Part shown: piece by piece, positions 9,893 to 18,873 of the stretch | How the letters are laid out: each line of letters opens with the position of its first letter | Numbering within the stretch: the first letter of the stretch is position 1 | From: Brevibacterium aurantiacum | GTDB lineage: Bacteria > Actinomycetota > Actinomycetes > Actinomycetales > Brevibacteriaceae | Reading direction: 5' to 3' | Length of the DNA stretch: 64,000 nt | Assembly (NCBI RefSeq): GCF_007558825.1 | Contig: NZ_VLTK01000001.1 | Coordinates: 248,001-312,000 of the forward strand | Notes under the pieces: model-generated | Database searches by the model: none | Seen by the model: the letters and a program-made list of their open reading frames with translations, nothing else | What the model was told of the DNA's origin: nothing | Program-made: the position numbers and the translations under genes

Positions 9893-10020
9893 CATTGACG
9901 ACTGCATTCGAAGAGGTCCCGTCCTGTCACACACTGACGGTGAGCAGTCCGCATCGGCCTGAGCGTGGTCTGAGAGTTACCTCCGCAATCGACAGAAGGA
10001 CCTTCCCAGCAACCCATCGC

Positions 10021-10040
10021 CGATATATCGTTATATATCG
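10021..10040. promoter_or_regulatory. PadR operator candidate
   Basis: CGATATAT (10021-10028) and ATATATCG (10033-10040) form a perfect 8-base inverted repeat around CGTT, 32 bases before the padR start. PadR-family proteins typically bind AT-rich dyads in front of their own gene, so autoregulation is likely. Confidence 0.65.
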
Positions 10041-10072
10041 TCAAGACGATTCGATCAGACCTGGAGGTCATC

Positions 10073-10630
10073 ATGAACGAGCCATTCAATCACGGAGGTT
10101 TCTCTCGTCGAAACGGCGATTGGGGCGGGGCGAATATCTGGGAAGCGGTGGAGCAGCTGCGCTCGTCCTTCAACCCCAAACAGCCGTTCCGCATGAACCG
10201 CGGAGATGTCCGCGCCGGAATCCTCACGCTGCTGGCCGAAGCGCCGATGCACGGGTACCAGATCATCCAAGAGATCGAAGAGCGCAGCGGCGGCAGCTGG
10301 AAGCCCAGCCCGGGATCGGTCTACCCGACGCTGCAGCTGCTCACGGATGAGGGCCTCATCAGCGCGGAGTCCTCAAGCGGGCGCAAGACCTATTCACTCA
10401 CCGAGGCCGGACGCGAACAGGTCGCATCCGAGCCGGAGTCAAATGCTCCATGGGAATCTGCGAAGAAGCCCGAAGCACCCAGGGCCGCAAACCTGGCCAA
10501 GGCCGGCGTCGAGCTGGCACAGGCAGCCGCTCAAGTCGGCAGGTCCGGCAGCAAGGAACAGGTCGCCGAGGCGGTCACCGCGCTCGCGGACACCAAGCGC
10601 AGGCTGTATTCGATCCTCGCCGAGGACTGA
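10073..10630 (+). CDS. PadR-family transcriptional regulator
   Basis: Cytosolic winged-helix DNA-binding repressor, 185 residues. The PadR domain spans about residues 40-115 with the family pattern AGILTLLAEAPMHGYQIIQE, then GSVYPTLQLLTDEGLI and the wing GRKTYSLTEAG. The C-terminal 70 residues are predicted helical and would form the dimer arm. ATG 10073 follows a GGAGG site. It is four bases upstream of a UbiB-family kinase gene and probably cotranscribed. The dyad at 10021-10040 suggests self-control; the ligand is not evident. Confidence 0.9.
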   Translation: MNEPFNHGGFSRRNGDWGGANIWEAVEQLRSSFNPKQPFRMNRGDVRAGILTLLAEAPMHGYQIIQEIEERSGGSWKPSPGSVYPTLQLLTDEGLISAESSSGRKTYSLTEAGREQVASEPESNAPWESAKKPEAPRAANLAKAGVELAQAAAQVGRSGSKEQVAEAVTALADTKRRLYSILAED

Positions 10631-10633
10631 ACA

Positions 10634-12343
10634 GTGACGGCGCGAACCCTTCGGGCTCGTTCCGGTCGGATCCTCCGCTTCGCCGCGGCCCAGATGGTCA
10701 TGGCCTGGTGGTTCGAGATGACGCTGCCGCGAGTCGGCCTGGGTCATCTCGCAGCAAGAGGTCGGGTGGAGCGCTGGCGTTCCACGGCCAGGCGATTTCG
10801 CACTCTGGCCGTGGAACTCGGCGGTCTGATGATCAAGGTCGGCCAGTTCCTCTCCTCGCGCATGGATGTTCTCCCGCCCGAGATCACCAAAGAGCTGGAG
10901 GGCCTGCAGGACGAGGTCGCCCCGGTCCCCGTCGACCAGATCCGCGACCTTGCCGAAGCGCAGTTGGGGATGGCACTCACTGATGCCTTCACCTCCTTCG
11001 CACCCCACCCATTGGCCGCGGCATCCCTGGGGCAGGCGCACTCGGCGACCCTGACCCCGGAGATCGCCGCAGAGATCGGTTTCGCCGAGGTGGTTGTCAA
11101 GGTCCAGCGTCCGAACATCGCCGATATCGTCGAGGTCGATCTGGGCGCCCTGCGCCGGATCGCCGGATGGCTCTCCCGCGTCCAGTTCATCTCCCGCCGC
11201 GTCGACATGCCGGCACTGGTCGAAGAGTTCGCCCATGTCAGCCTCGAAGAGATCGACTATCTCCACGAAGCTGCGAACGCTGAGACCTTCGCCATGGACG
11301 CGGCTGAGTCGGCCGGGGTGCAGGCTCCGCGGATCGTCTGGGAACAGACCACACCACAGGTGCTGACCATGGAGGACGTCACGGCGATCAAGGCCAACGA
11401 CGTCGCTGCGCTGCGTCGAGCCGGGATCGACCCTCACGAGGTTGCGACGACCTTCGCGCACACGATGTTCGATCAGCTCTTCCGGACCGGGTTCTTCCAC
11501 GCCGACCCCCACCCCGGCAACATCTTCGTGACACCTGCCCGCTCGGGGACAACCTCGGCGGGGGCAGGATGGCATCTGACCTTCATCGACTTCGGGATGA
11601 TGGGGCACGTGCCGGAGAATCTGCGCGCAGGCCTGCGGGAGCTCTTCATCGCCGTGGCGATGCGGGACTCCCGCCGCCTCGTCGCCAGCGTCGGACTCAT
11701 CGGCGTTCTGCTCGACGGCGCGGACACGGAAGAGCTCGAACGCTCTCTCACAGGACTCTTCGCACGGTTCGGAGGCATGGGCTTCGCCCAGCTGCGCGAC
11801 GTCGATGAGAAGGAGCTGCGAGCCTTCTCCACGGATTTCGAGTCGGTGGTGCGGGATCTGCCCGTGCAGCTGCCGGAGAACCTCTTCCTCATCATTCGCT
11901 CGCTGTCCATGGTCTCGGGTCTGTGCAGTTCCCTCAATCCCTCATTCAACATCTGGGAGGTCGTCGAACCCTATGCGAGCGAGCTGATCGAGGAAGAGAA
12001 GGGCGGCGCCGCCGGCACCGTGGCGAAGGAGGCAATCAACCTTGTGCGCCTGACGCTCGGCCTGCCGGGGCGCCTCGACGCCCTGGTCCAGAGGCTCGAG
12101 GACGGTGAACTCTCGGTGGCCACGCCCAAGCTGGACCGTCGGGTCGCGGGCCTCGAACTTCTGGCCCGCGGGGTGATCTCGGCCGTGCTGTTCACAGGAT
12201 TCGTCATCGGCGGTGCAGTGCTGCTGTCCATGACGACACTGGGTGGCGTCCTGATGCTCATCGCCTCAGTGCCGGCGCTCATCCACAGCCTGGTCACTCT
12301 GCTTCGACACAGGACGCTCAGCCGCCGACACCGCCGCAGGTGA
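10634..12343 (+). CDS. ABC1/AarF/UbiB-family atypical kinase
   Basis: Membrane-associated atypical kinase/ATPase of the UbiB family, 569 residues. Visible motifs are the family-defining KxGQ in LMIKVGQFLSSRMDVLP (about residue 60), the Ala-rich loop in AAASLGQAH, the catalytic segment FFHADPHPGNIF, and the metal-binding FIDFGMMGH. The C terminus (about residues 510-560) has two hydrophobic helices that anchor it in the membrane. In other bacteria the family supports quinone synthesis or lipid homeostasis; which applies here is unknown. Its coupling to PadR suggests inducible expression. Confidence 0.88.
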   Translation: MTARTLRARSGRILRFAAAQMVMAWWFEMTLPRVGLGHLAARGRVERWRSTARRFRTLAVELGGLMIKVGQFLSSRMDVLPPEITKELEGLQDEVAPVPVDQIRDLAEAQLGMALTDAFTSFAPHPLAAASLGQAHSATLTPEIAAEIGFAEVVVKVQRPNIADIVEVDLGALRRIAGWLSRVQFISRRVDMPALVEEFAHVSLEEIDYLHEAANAETFAMDAAESAGVQAPRIVWEQTTPQVLTMEDVTAIKANDVAALRRAGIDPHEVATTFAHTMFDQLFRTGFFHADPHPGNIFVTPARSGTTSAGAGWHLTFIDFGMMGHVPENLRAGLRELFIAVAMRDSRRLVASVGLIGVLLDGADTEELERSLTGLFARFGGMGFAQLRDVDEKELRAFSTDFESVVRDLPVQLPENLFLIIRSLSMVSGLCSSLNPSFNIWEVVEPYASELIEEEKGGAAGTVAKEAINLVRLTLGLPGRLDALVQRLEDGELSVATPKLDRRVAGLELLARGVISAVLFTGFVIGGAVLLSMTTLGGVLMLIASVPALIHSLVTLLRHRTLSRRHRRR

Positions 12344-12392
12344 GAGCACACGGTCATGCGACCCCACCAGCAGGGCACGCTGAATCGACCTG

Positions 12393-13505
12393 TCACTGCC
12401 GCCGAAAGGCGCGGGCATCAAGTCGCCTGGCACGGTAGGCATAGGTGGCCCAACCGAGTGCCAGAGCCCACAGCGGGAATAGGAGAGTCGGGCCGATCGT
12501 CACCCAGTTGCCGATGATGCTGACACCGTTGAACAGAACCGAATGGATCATGCCCATGCCTCCGGTGAACATCGCCAATGTGACGATGCCGGCGGGTATC
12601 GTCGCGAGGAGGATAGGCACACGTCGTCCTGCCAGCGGCCCCGTCCAACGCGGAAATCTCTCTCCCCATCTGTGCACCAGCCCCAGGGTCAGCAGCGCTC
12701 CGACCAGTCCGGCAATCGCCAAGGCGAGACCCGAATGCCACATCCCGGCCTGGAGGCCTTCGGAATAGAACTCGGGGCTGAGCCCGAACGGGATGCCCAG
12801 TGCCCACAGAATACGAGTGGATGCATAGATGACGGGAATCGCCACGGCCACGCCGACGGCGATTTTGGCACTGACCTGGACGGGCTGGCGACCTTCGGCA
12901 ACCTTCGCAGTGGTCACCCCCGCGGCGAAGGCATCGCCGACAGAGGCATCGCCGACAGGGGCATCCACGGCCGCACCATCGGCTCCTGCCCGGCTGCGTC
13001 GCTGACGGCCCTCCAACGATGCCCATACCGCTGCCCACAGCCCCGGGCCGAGCAGCATGAACCCCTGCCAGAGCACGGCGACGGGGATCGGCGGGAACTG
13101 CAGGCTCAACGTGTAGCCGAGGTATGCCAACACCAAGGTGTCGGTGAAGACCACGGTAGTGACGAGGGTGAGGAAGACCGCGAAGGTTCCAACTGCTGCG
13201 ACGGCTCTGCCGCGCAGCCGTGGCAGGGTCAGGAGGGTCGATGCGAGAGTCAGACTCAGCAGCGCACAGAATCCGACCAGTGCGGCTCCAGCAGGGATGG
13301 AGAGATAGTCCAAGAGTGTGTTGTATTCGCCCGGTTCCGCATGACCGAACGGAGAGACGAGTAGTCCGCTCCCCCACAGCACGGAGATGACCAGCATGGT
13401 CATTGACCAGACCGCGCTCAGGCCGAGCATAGTGACACCGACATTGAGTACCCGCGTCGGTTGAGATGGATGGGCTGACTGGGCATAGCTCTGTGTTGGC
13501 TTCAT
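12393..13505 (-). CDS. Polytopic membrane protein of unknown function
   Basis: A 370-residue protein with roughly nine or ten hydrophobic segments in two blocks (about residues 20-165 and 210-360), joined by an Ala/Asp/Gly-rich cytoplasmic loop that includes the repeat DAPVGDASVGDA. I do not recognise a transport or enzyme motif. It lies 82 bases downstream of a NarL-type response regulator gene on the same strand and could be an output of that two-component system, but no shared operator was identified. It converges with the UbiB-like kinase gene. Confidence 0.6.
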   Translation of the reverse strand: MKPTQSYAQSAHPSQPTRVLNVGVTMLGLSAVWSMTMLVISVLWGSGLLVSPFGHAEPGEYNTLLDYLSIPAGAALVGFCALLSLTLASTLLTLPRLRGRAVAAVGTFAVFLTLVTTVVFTDTLVLAYLGYTLSLQFPPIPVAVLWQGFMLLGPGLWAAVWASLEGRQRRSRAGADGAAVDAPVGDASVGDAFAAGVTTAKVAEGRQPVQVSAKIAVGVAVAIPVIYASTRILWALGIPFGLSPEFYSEGLQAGMWHSGLALAIAGLVGALLTLGLVHRWGERFPRWTGPLAGRRVPILLATIPAGIVTLAMFTGGMGMIHSVLFNGVSIIGNWVTIGPTLLFPLWALALGWATYAYRARRLDARAFRRQ

Positions 13506-13587
13506 GCTTCAACACTCGTGCCGAAGCCATCCTGACAGACTCCCCCGAACGGGTGAACGGCATCACTCACAGGGTGAAGCATGCCCC

Positions 13588-14226
13588 TCAGAGGGTGATG
13601 AAACCCGATTCGAAGGCTCTGATGACGGCTTGGGTCCGGTCCCTGGCGCCGAGCTTGCCGAGCAGCGAGCTGACATAGGTCTTGACCGTCTCACTGCCGA
13701 GGAACAGCTCACCGGCGATCTCCACATTGCTCAGACCGCGCGCCATGAGTGAGAGCACCTCCTGCTCGCGACTGCTCAGCTGGGCAACACTGGCCAGGTC
13801 TTCGCGCCTCCCCGCCTGAGCTGCCATCTCACGAACCTTCTGCGGATACAGGAGCACTTCCCCACCGGCCACGACGTACACGGCGCGGATGAGTTCCTCC
13901 GGCCGGGCCCGCTTGAGCACGAAGCCATCGGCACCGGCACGAAGCGCTTCGAAGACGTAGTCGTCGCTGTCGAAAGTGGTCAGAATGAGCACACGAGGAG
14001 GGTCCTGCCGTGCCACGAGCAATCGAGTCGCTTCGAGTCCGCTGAGCTGCGGCATGCGCACATCCATGATGACGATATCGGGCTGTGTGCGCTGGACGAG
14101 GTCGATGGCGTCGGCACCGTCGCCGGCCTCACCGACCACGTCGAGTCCGGTGTCCGAGTCGATGATCGCCGCGAGCCCGGCACGAACCAACGGCTCATCG
14201 TCGATGAGGACCACCCTGATGCTCAT
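13588..14226 (-). CDS. NarL/LuxR-type response regulator
   Basis: Two-component regulator of 212 residues. The receiver domain (1-120) shows VVLIDDEPLVRAGLAAI and the phosphorylatable Asp in PDIVIMDVRMPQ. The LuxR-type HTH (about 145-205) reads LSSREQEVLSLMARGLSNVE. Its ATG overlaps the stop of the histidine kinase gene by four bases, so the pair is translationally coupled. The partner kinase is of the HisKA_3 class, as expected for NarL-type regulators. The signal is unknown. Confidence 0.92.
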   Translation of the reverse strand: MSIRVVLIDDEPLVRAGLAAIIDSDTGLDVVGEAGDGADAIDLVQRTQPDIVIMDVRMPQLSGLEATRLLVARQDPPRVLILTTFDSDDYVFEALRAGADGFVLKRARPEELIRAVYVVAGGEVLLYPQKVREMAAQAGRREDLASVAQLSSREQEVLSLMARGLSNVEIAGELFLGSETVKTYVSSLLGKLGARDRTQAVIRAFESGFITL

Positions 14227-15566
14227 GTCTGCCTTTCCTTGTTCGCAACTCGTACAGTGCCGCTGGTGGTCGCTGTGCCAGTGTCTGTCGCAGTGCAGCT
14301 GTCTGTCGGCAGCACGGCCTCAAGCGTCCATGAGCCAGCATCAGCAGTCCACCGAACTTCCCCACCGAAGAGCTCAACGCGCTCTTTGATCCCCTGCAGA
14401 CCCCGACCTGTACCCGCATTGCTCCTCGCACCACTGGTATTCACCACGCAGGCGTTGCTCACCGTCAGCGTCACGAATCCCGCGTCGACGCTGATCGACA
14501 CCGAGGCCCCCGGGACTGAGGCGTGGCGAAGCGAGTTCGTCAGAGCCTCCCGCACGATCCGATGCAGCTCGTGCGCCACGGCTGACGGCAATGAGCCCAT
14601 GTCGCCGCTGATTCTCAGCTGGGTCGGGTGCCCCACTGATCTCGCTTCCTCGGCCAGGATCTCGAAATCCTCGATCGTTCGCCGAGGTGGTTGTGCCGTT
14701 TCCGCACTGTTGACGGCGTCATCGTCTGCCTCCGGATCGGCCTCCGTGCGGAGCAGCGTGAGAACGTAGTCCAACTCGGCCACCGCCTCACGTCCGGTGC
14801 GGGCGATTTCGTCAACGGCCGCCTCGGCGATGGTGGGGTCTGTCTGCAGTGCGCGCTTGGCGACTGCCGCCTGCATCGTCGTCACGGTCAGTGCGTGGCC
14901 GATCGAGTCATGGACCTCGCGGGCAAGCACCGTGCGGCGGAACCGGCGGGCCCGCTCGCGGCCAGCGAGCTCCGCGCGGTCAGCCGCCGACGAGCCGAGG
15001 AGAATGAGTGCATAGTTCGGCAGGAAGTATCCCTCCACGACGATGATCGCGATGCACATCAGCAGGATTCCCAGAGCGAGGGCCTGGATCAGCCCTGCGG
15101 GCAGCACGGTGGCCGCGAGGCTCGTCTCGGTTCCGATCAGACCGTTGGAGAGTTCATGAGCCTGTCGGGGGTCAGCGGCTAGAACCATGGCGGCGGGGAT
15201 GAGGACGATGATCGTGAGCAGGAGCAGTGCGCCGGCGAAGGTGTGACCGAAGTAGAACAGGGCACCGCGCAGTCGATCGGCCGTTCGGGGCCGCCTCGGC
15301 GGGGTGGGGATGCTCAGTTCGAGCAGCTGCTCGGCCAGTGTGCGTTCGAGGGCGCGGATGACGGAGAGAAATGCTGGAATGCACAGCAGCGCGAAAGCGA
15401 CGATTCCGACGACGATGATGGTCAGCGAATCGGCGCGGTTGCCGACCTGGTTCAAGGCAGTCACGATCCAGATCACGACCGCCGCGTAGGGCACGGCGAT
15501 GACGCCGCCGATCAGCAGGACCAGCAGCCTGCGCCACAACCTTGACACGCGAGCCTTCACCGTCAC
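14223..15566 (-). CDS. Sensor histidine kinase (NarL-partner type)
   Basis: Membrane kinase of about 447 residues pairing with the downstream response regulator. Two hydrophobic pairs, about residues 10-60 and 90-180, form an N-terminal four-helix membrane sensor without a large extracellular domain. The HisKA_3 box is LAREVHDSIGHALTVTTMQA, followed by an ATPase domain ending in GRGLQGIKERVELFGGE. An upstream ATG at 15674 would overlap the divergent DUF4383 gene, so I prefer GTG 15566 (MTVKARVSRLWRR...); GTG 15560 is also possible. Confidence 0.85.
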   Translation of the reverse strand: MTVKARVSRLWRRLLVLLIGGVIAVPYAAVVIWIVTALNQVGNRADSLTIIVVGIVAFALLCIPAFLSVIRALERTLAEQLLELSIPTPPRRPRTADRLRGALFYFGHTFAGALLLLTIIVLIPAAMVLAADPRQAHELSNGLIGTETSLAATVLPAGLIQALALGILLMCIAIIVVEGYFLPNYALILLGSSAADRAELAGRERARRFRRTVLAREVHDSIGHALTVTTMQAAVAKRALQTDPTIAEAAVDEIARTGREAVAELDYVLTLLRTEADPEADDDAVNSAETAQPPRRTIEDFEILAEEARSVGHPTQLRISGDMGSLPSAVAHELHRIVREALTNSLRHASVPGASVSISVDAGFVTLTVSNACVVNTSGARSNAGTGRGLQGIKERVELFGGEVRWTADAGSWTLEAVLPTDSCTATDTGTATTSGTVRVANKERQT

Positions 15567-15666
15567 CAGACTACCGTCGCGGCAGAAAAGCCTCGACCGA
15601 ACCCATCCACGACACAATCGGCTCCGAATCAGCTGATGTACGACGAGAGTCTTCGAAAGGATCGTC

Positions 15667-16128
15667 ATGAGCACTCACACAGTTTCATCATCAGCTCACA
15701 CCGCCCGCACCAGCGTCCAGATCGTCTCAGGCATCTTCGGGGCCGTGTTCCTCCTGGTGGGCATCTTGGGCTTCGTCCCGGGCATCACCAAGGACCTGGA
15801 CACGATGATGTTCGCCGGGCATCATTCACAAGCCGCGCTGCTCGGGATCTTCCAGGTCTCAGTGCTGCACAACATCGTCCATCTGCTCTTCGGCATCGTC
15901 GGCCTGCTGGGGCTCAAGTCACGCCGACTGGCCAAGACCTACCTCATCGTCGGAGGCATCATCTATGCCGTGCTGTGGATCTACGGCCTCGTCGTTCCGA
16001 TGGAGTCCATGGGCAACTTCGTTCCGCTCAACACCGCTGACAATTGGCTCCACTTCGTCCTCGCAGCAGCCATGATCACGACAGGGATCGTCTTCGGCCG
16101 GAAGGCTCACACTGCTCCACAGCGGTGA
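15667..16128 (+). CDS. DUF4383 membrane protein
   Basis: A 153-residue integral membrane protein with four hydrophobic helices. The pattern GIFGAVFLLVGILGFVPGI and the conserved VLHNIVHLLFGIVGLLG are typical of DUF4383, a family common in Actinobacteria and without known function. GAAAGG lies 7 bases before ATG 15667. It is divergent from the two-component pair and ends five bases from the stop of the convergent phosphate transporter. Confidence 0.85.
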   Translation: MSTHTVSSSAHTARTSVQIVSGIFGAVFLLVGILGFVPGITKDLDTMMFAGHHSQAALLGIFQVSVLHNIVHLLFGIVGLLGLKSRRLAKTYLIVGGIIYAVLWIYGLVVPMESMGNFVPLNTADNWLHFVLAAAMITTGIVFGRKAHTAPQR

Positions 16129-16132
16129 CGTC

Positions 16133-17143
16133 TCAGCCGGTGAAGACCCTGACCACCAGGCCGATGCAGATCGCCAACGCCGCGGCAGCGGGAATGGTCA
16201 GCACCCAGACCCCAGCGATCGGAACGATGAAGCGGGCGCGGGCGCGACCTTGGCGTCCGGCGAACTGGGTTCCGAGGATGGCAGATCCGAGGATGAAGGT
16301 CAGCGACACCGGCACCCGCATGATGAGCGCCGCCGTGTACATGAGCACCGTGGCGGTGGCATCTGCTGTCGCGGACTTCAGCGGGTCGAGACCGGCCATG
16401 CGAACCGACAGTGTGCGGACAACTCGCCACCCGCTCAGGCCGGTGCCGATCGCCAGCGCTCCGGCGATGATCAGCCGCACCGGCCAGGAGATCTCGACGA
16501 CGGAGAGCTCGGTGTACGGGTTGGCGTCCACGGCGAGGAGCCCGACCATGACCAGGGCCGCGATCTTCTGTGCGTCCTGAACGCCGTGGACCAGAGACAG
16601 CGAGGCGGTGAGCACCGAGTCGACCATGCGCGCACCGCGGAAGAGCGGTTTGGGCGGTGAAGCGGCAAAGGTCTTCGACAGCAGAGCCGTCAGGCCCCAA
16701 GAGAGCACGAATCCGAGGATCGGCGAGATCACGAGGGGCAGGATCACCGAGTTGACCGCCTCGGTGGAGTTGACTGAGAACCCCAGCACGATCCCAGCAC
16801 CCAGGAGACCGCCGATGAGGCAGTGCGTGGAGGACACAGGCAGCGCGAGGTAGTAGGTGAAGAGACTCCACGCCGTTGCGGCGACGAAGGCGATGATCAG
16901 AGAGGTGAGGATGACCTCGGGGTCTCCGTCGAAGTGGACGATCTGGTTGGCCACGACTGAGGCGATTCCCTCACCCAGGAGTGCGCCGATGAAGTTGAAG
17001 ACGACGGCCAGGCCCAGGGCCCACCGTGCGTTGATGGAGCGTCCGACGACGGCATTGCCGATCGTCAGCGCAGCATCATGGAAACCGTTCGAACCGGCGA
17101 AGATCACCGCGGTGACGATGACTCCCGCCAAGAGCAGCTCCAC
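16133..17143 (-). CDS. pit: PiT-family inorganic phosphate transporter
   Basis: Low-affinity, proton-coupled phosphate (metal-phosphate) symporter, 336 residues, about ten membrane helices. The two PiT signature repeats are visible: FAGSNGFHDAALTIGNAVVG near the N terminus (the GFNDxANxxG-like motif) and LVHGVQDAQKIAALVMVGL in the second half (the GxxDAQK motif). It follows the DUF47 gene by three bases, the normal pit/DUF47 pair. A PHO-box-like repeat lies upstream of the pair, which would place it under phosphate control together with pst. Confidence 0.9.
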   Translation of the reverse strand: MELLLAGVIVTAVIFAGSNGFHDAALTIGNAVVGRSINARWALGLAVVFNFIGALLGEGIASVVANQIVHFDGDPEVILTSLIIAFVAATAWSLFTYYLALPVSSTHCLIGGLLGAGIVLGFSVNSTEAVNSVILPLVISPILGFVLSWGLTALLSKTFAASPPKPLFRGARMVDSVLTASLSLVHGVQDAQKIAALVMVGLLAVDANPYTELSVVEISWPVRLIIAGALAIGTGLSGWRVVRTLSVRMAGLDPLKSATADATATVLMYTAALIMRVPVSLTFILGSAILGTQFAGRQGRARARFIVPIAGVWVLTIPAAAALAICIGLVVRVFTG

Positions 17144-17146
17144 GGA

Positions 17147-17767
17147 CTACGACTCCTTGATCGCGATGGCGGCGACGACCTTGCCCAGCTCGGTGAAGCC
17201 GTATGCGGCACGCACGAAGGCCTGCCCCAACTGGGAGACCGCGGCCATGTACGTCAGGCCGCGCTTCGAGTTCGGCACGGCGTCAGACATCCGCCATTGC
17301 AGGGCCTCAACTTGGTAGGTGAGGCGGTTGATGGAGTCGACGTAGTCCCACTGATCGAGTTTGCCCGGCAGCCGAGTGACCATCCGCGAGGTGTGGTCGG
17401 TCTGGTTGGACAGGACCGCGAGGGTTTCGAGGACACCGGAGGGCAGTTCGTCGAAGGCTTCCGAGGCGAGGACGAATCCGGCACCGTGGAGAAGGTGGCA
17501 GATGTCTCGCATGTGATGACCGAGCAGGTAGAGGTCATTGCGGTCGAACGGGGTGATGTAGTTCTCGCGCAGAGCACGAAGCACGGCGCCCATATCTTCA
17601 TCGGCTTGATCGCCGATCTCGCGGAGACGGTCTGCGACCTGCCGTCGTTCGCTGACTTCGATGCCGGAGAGTTCGGCAAGCACCAGGTTGCATTGCCGCA
17701 TCTGCCCGACCAGATCGGACAGGCGTTCGTAGAAGACAGTGTCCTGCGGTACCCGCTTGAGCCGCAT
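17147..17767 (-). CDS. DUF47 / PhoU-like Pit accessory protein
   Basis: A 206-residue all-helical cytoplasmic protein of the DUF47 (TIGR00153-like) family, related to PhoU and thought to regulate the adjacent Pit transporter. It starts MRLKRVPQDTVFYERLSDLV and contains the acid-rich helix REIGDQADEDMGAVLRALRE and PFDRNDLYLLGHHMRDI, which in this family and in PhoU bind metal ions. I chose ATG 17767 because AGGAGG lies immediately upstream; an earlier ATG at 17812 gives a non-homologous extension. First gene of the DUF47-pit operon. Confidence 0.88.
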   Translation of the reverse strand: MRLKRVPQDTVFYERLSDLVGQMRQCNLVLAELSGIEVSERRQVADRLREIGDQADEDMGAVLRALRENYITPFDRNDLYLLGHHMRDICHLLHGAGFVLASEAFDELPSGVLETLAVLSNQTDHTSRMVTRLPGKLDQWDYVDSINRLTYQVEALQWRMSDAVPNSKRGLTYMAAVSQLGQAFVRAAYGFTELGKVVAAIAIKES

Positions 17768-18090
17768 GCGTTCCTCCTGCCCGGGGCCCGGTCGAGCCGG
17801 ACGAATGTGCATGTTGCTTCAATTGTATGTGCCGGACGCTGAACCGAGAGCGCCTCTCGGCGGTAGGCCGCTCGAAGCGGCTGAATTTGGAGCCCGGGGC
17901 TTCAGATCCAGCGTCCGGTGGCCACGAGGGCCACCCACAACGATACTCGCTCACGCTCATGAGTCCACCGCCGAGGCGGGTGAACGAGAGTTGAAAATCT
18001 CACAGTCTGCGCACGTGGCCAAGTTCCATCCGGGAGGTTGAGCCCTCGTGTCAGTTAGGCGGTCGGACCGTCAGTCAGGCAGTGAGACTG
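17768..18090. other. Intergenic region upstream of the DUF47-pit operon
   Basis: About 320 bases without a gene. It contains the PHO-box-like repeat at 17979-17996, a separated inverted repeat CCGGACGCT/AGCGTCCGG (near 17832 and 17912), and short GTCAGT-type repeats at 18049-18095 that may end the neighbouring hypothetical gene. Nothing else is recognised. Confidence 0.55.
17979..17996 (-). promoter_or_regulatory. PHO-box-like repeat upstream of DUF47-pit
   Basis: On the minus strand two units, TTTCAAC (17990-17996) and GTTCACC (17979-17985), are spaced 11 bases apart. The second matches the streptomycete PHO-box core exactly. It is on the coding side, about 210 bases ahead of the DUF47 start, which implies a long leader or a start site near 17940. 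Confidence 0.5.
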
Positions 18091-18678
18091 TCAGTCGAGT
18101 CCGCCGTGACGGTGGGAGATGGCGGCGTCTTTGAGGTCCTTCGCGAACTGGCGCAGCCGCGTGGCGGTCTCGGAGCTGTCGGTGCCTTCGGCGCACATGC
18201 CGACGAACGCTGCGGCTCGGAGGAGGGCGATGACGACGTCCCCGCGGAAGGCTCCGGCGAGGATCTCATCGATGGCACGGGCAACCTCGTCGGGGCCTGC
18301 GGGAAGCTCGACGCCGGCGAGGATCTCATCGAGTCCGAGGCCGTCGGTCATCCTGCGCTGCCCGGCGGAGAACATGTCGGCGAGCTCACGCGGAGCGGTG
18401 AGGATCCATTCGCGCAGTGCGTATAGGCGCCAGAGCGCTCCCGGTGCTGAGACGGCAGGGGCAGCAGACCACATCTCGGCGATGACCTCGAGACCGATGT
18501 CGTCGGCCAACTCTACGAACCGCTTCGTTGCGGCCTCATCGCGCCGTCCGCGCGAGTCTCCGAGCAGGAGTGCGGCAGTCGCGTGAGAGGTCTCTGATCT
18601 GGTCACTGGGTCATTCGAGGCACTGACCGAATCGAGATCGGCCAAAGGTATCGGGCGGTGAAAGCGTGGCTGTGTCAT
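18091..18678 (-). CDS. Conserved hypothetical protein
   Basis: A 195-residue soluble protein, rich in Ala, Glu and Asp and predicted mostly helical. It has no signal peptide, membrane helix or recognisable catalytic motif. The sequence DEVARAIDEILAGAFRGD and an amphipathic C terminus suggest a helical bundle. It is transcribed alone on the minus strand. Codon use is like that of its neighbours, so it is probably real; I cannot assign a function. Confidence 0.6.
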   Translation of the reverse strand: MTQPRFHRPIPLADLDSVSASNDPVTRSETSHATAALLLGDSRGRRDEAATKRFVELADDIGLEVIAEMWSAAPAVSAPGALWRLYALREWILTAPRELADMFSAGQRRMTDGLGLDEILAGVELPAGPDEVARAIDEILAGAFRGDVVIALLRAAAFVGMCAEGTDSSETATRLRQFAKDLKDAAISHRHGGLD

Positions 18679-18873
18679 CGTCAGAGCATTCTAGTCCCCT
18701 ACTCTGACCGGCGCTCCACCCTGATCACGCTTTCGCCTCCCGCCGGTCAGATCAGGCTTTCGCCTCCCGGTCAGGGTTCATTCGTCAGGTTCACAGTGGC
18801 AACTACTAAACTGGTGACAAATTCGGGCCTGCGACCAGCAGGTCACGAGTGCAGACAACGAGGAGGAACTCCC

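Larger units (their letters stand above)
9528..10072. other. Repeat-rich intergenic region between pstB and padR
   Basis: About 545 bases without a credible gene. In order it holds a short hairpin behind pstB, several GGCCGCAG repeats (9562-9636), a 64-base near-perfect palindrome, a 45-base tandem repeat, and the padR control region. Open frames run across the tandem repeat only because its period is a multiple of three; they lack ribosome sites and any recognisable product. Confidence 0.7.

Noticed and set aside
9748..10350. 200-codon frame running through the tandem repeat into padR
   Set aside because: It is open because the repeat period is a multiple of three. The Ser/Pro/Cys-rich product has no ribosome site and overlaps padR out of frame.
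12543..13364. 273-codon plus-strand frame opposite the polytopic membrane protein
   Set aside because: Composition (His, Gly, Asp, Arg-rich) is typical of antisense translation of a membrane protein gene.
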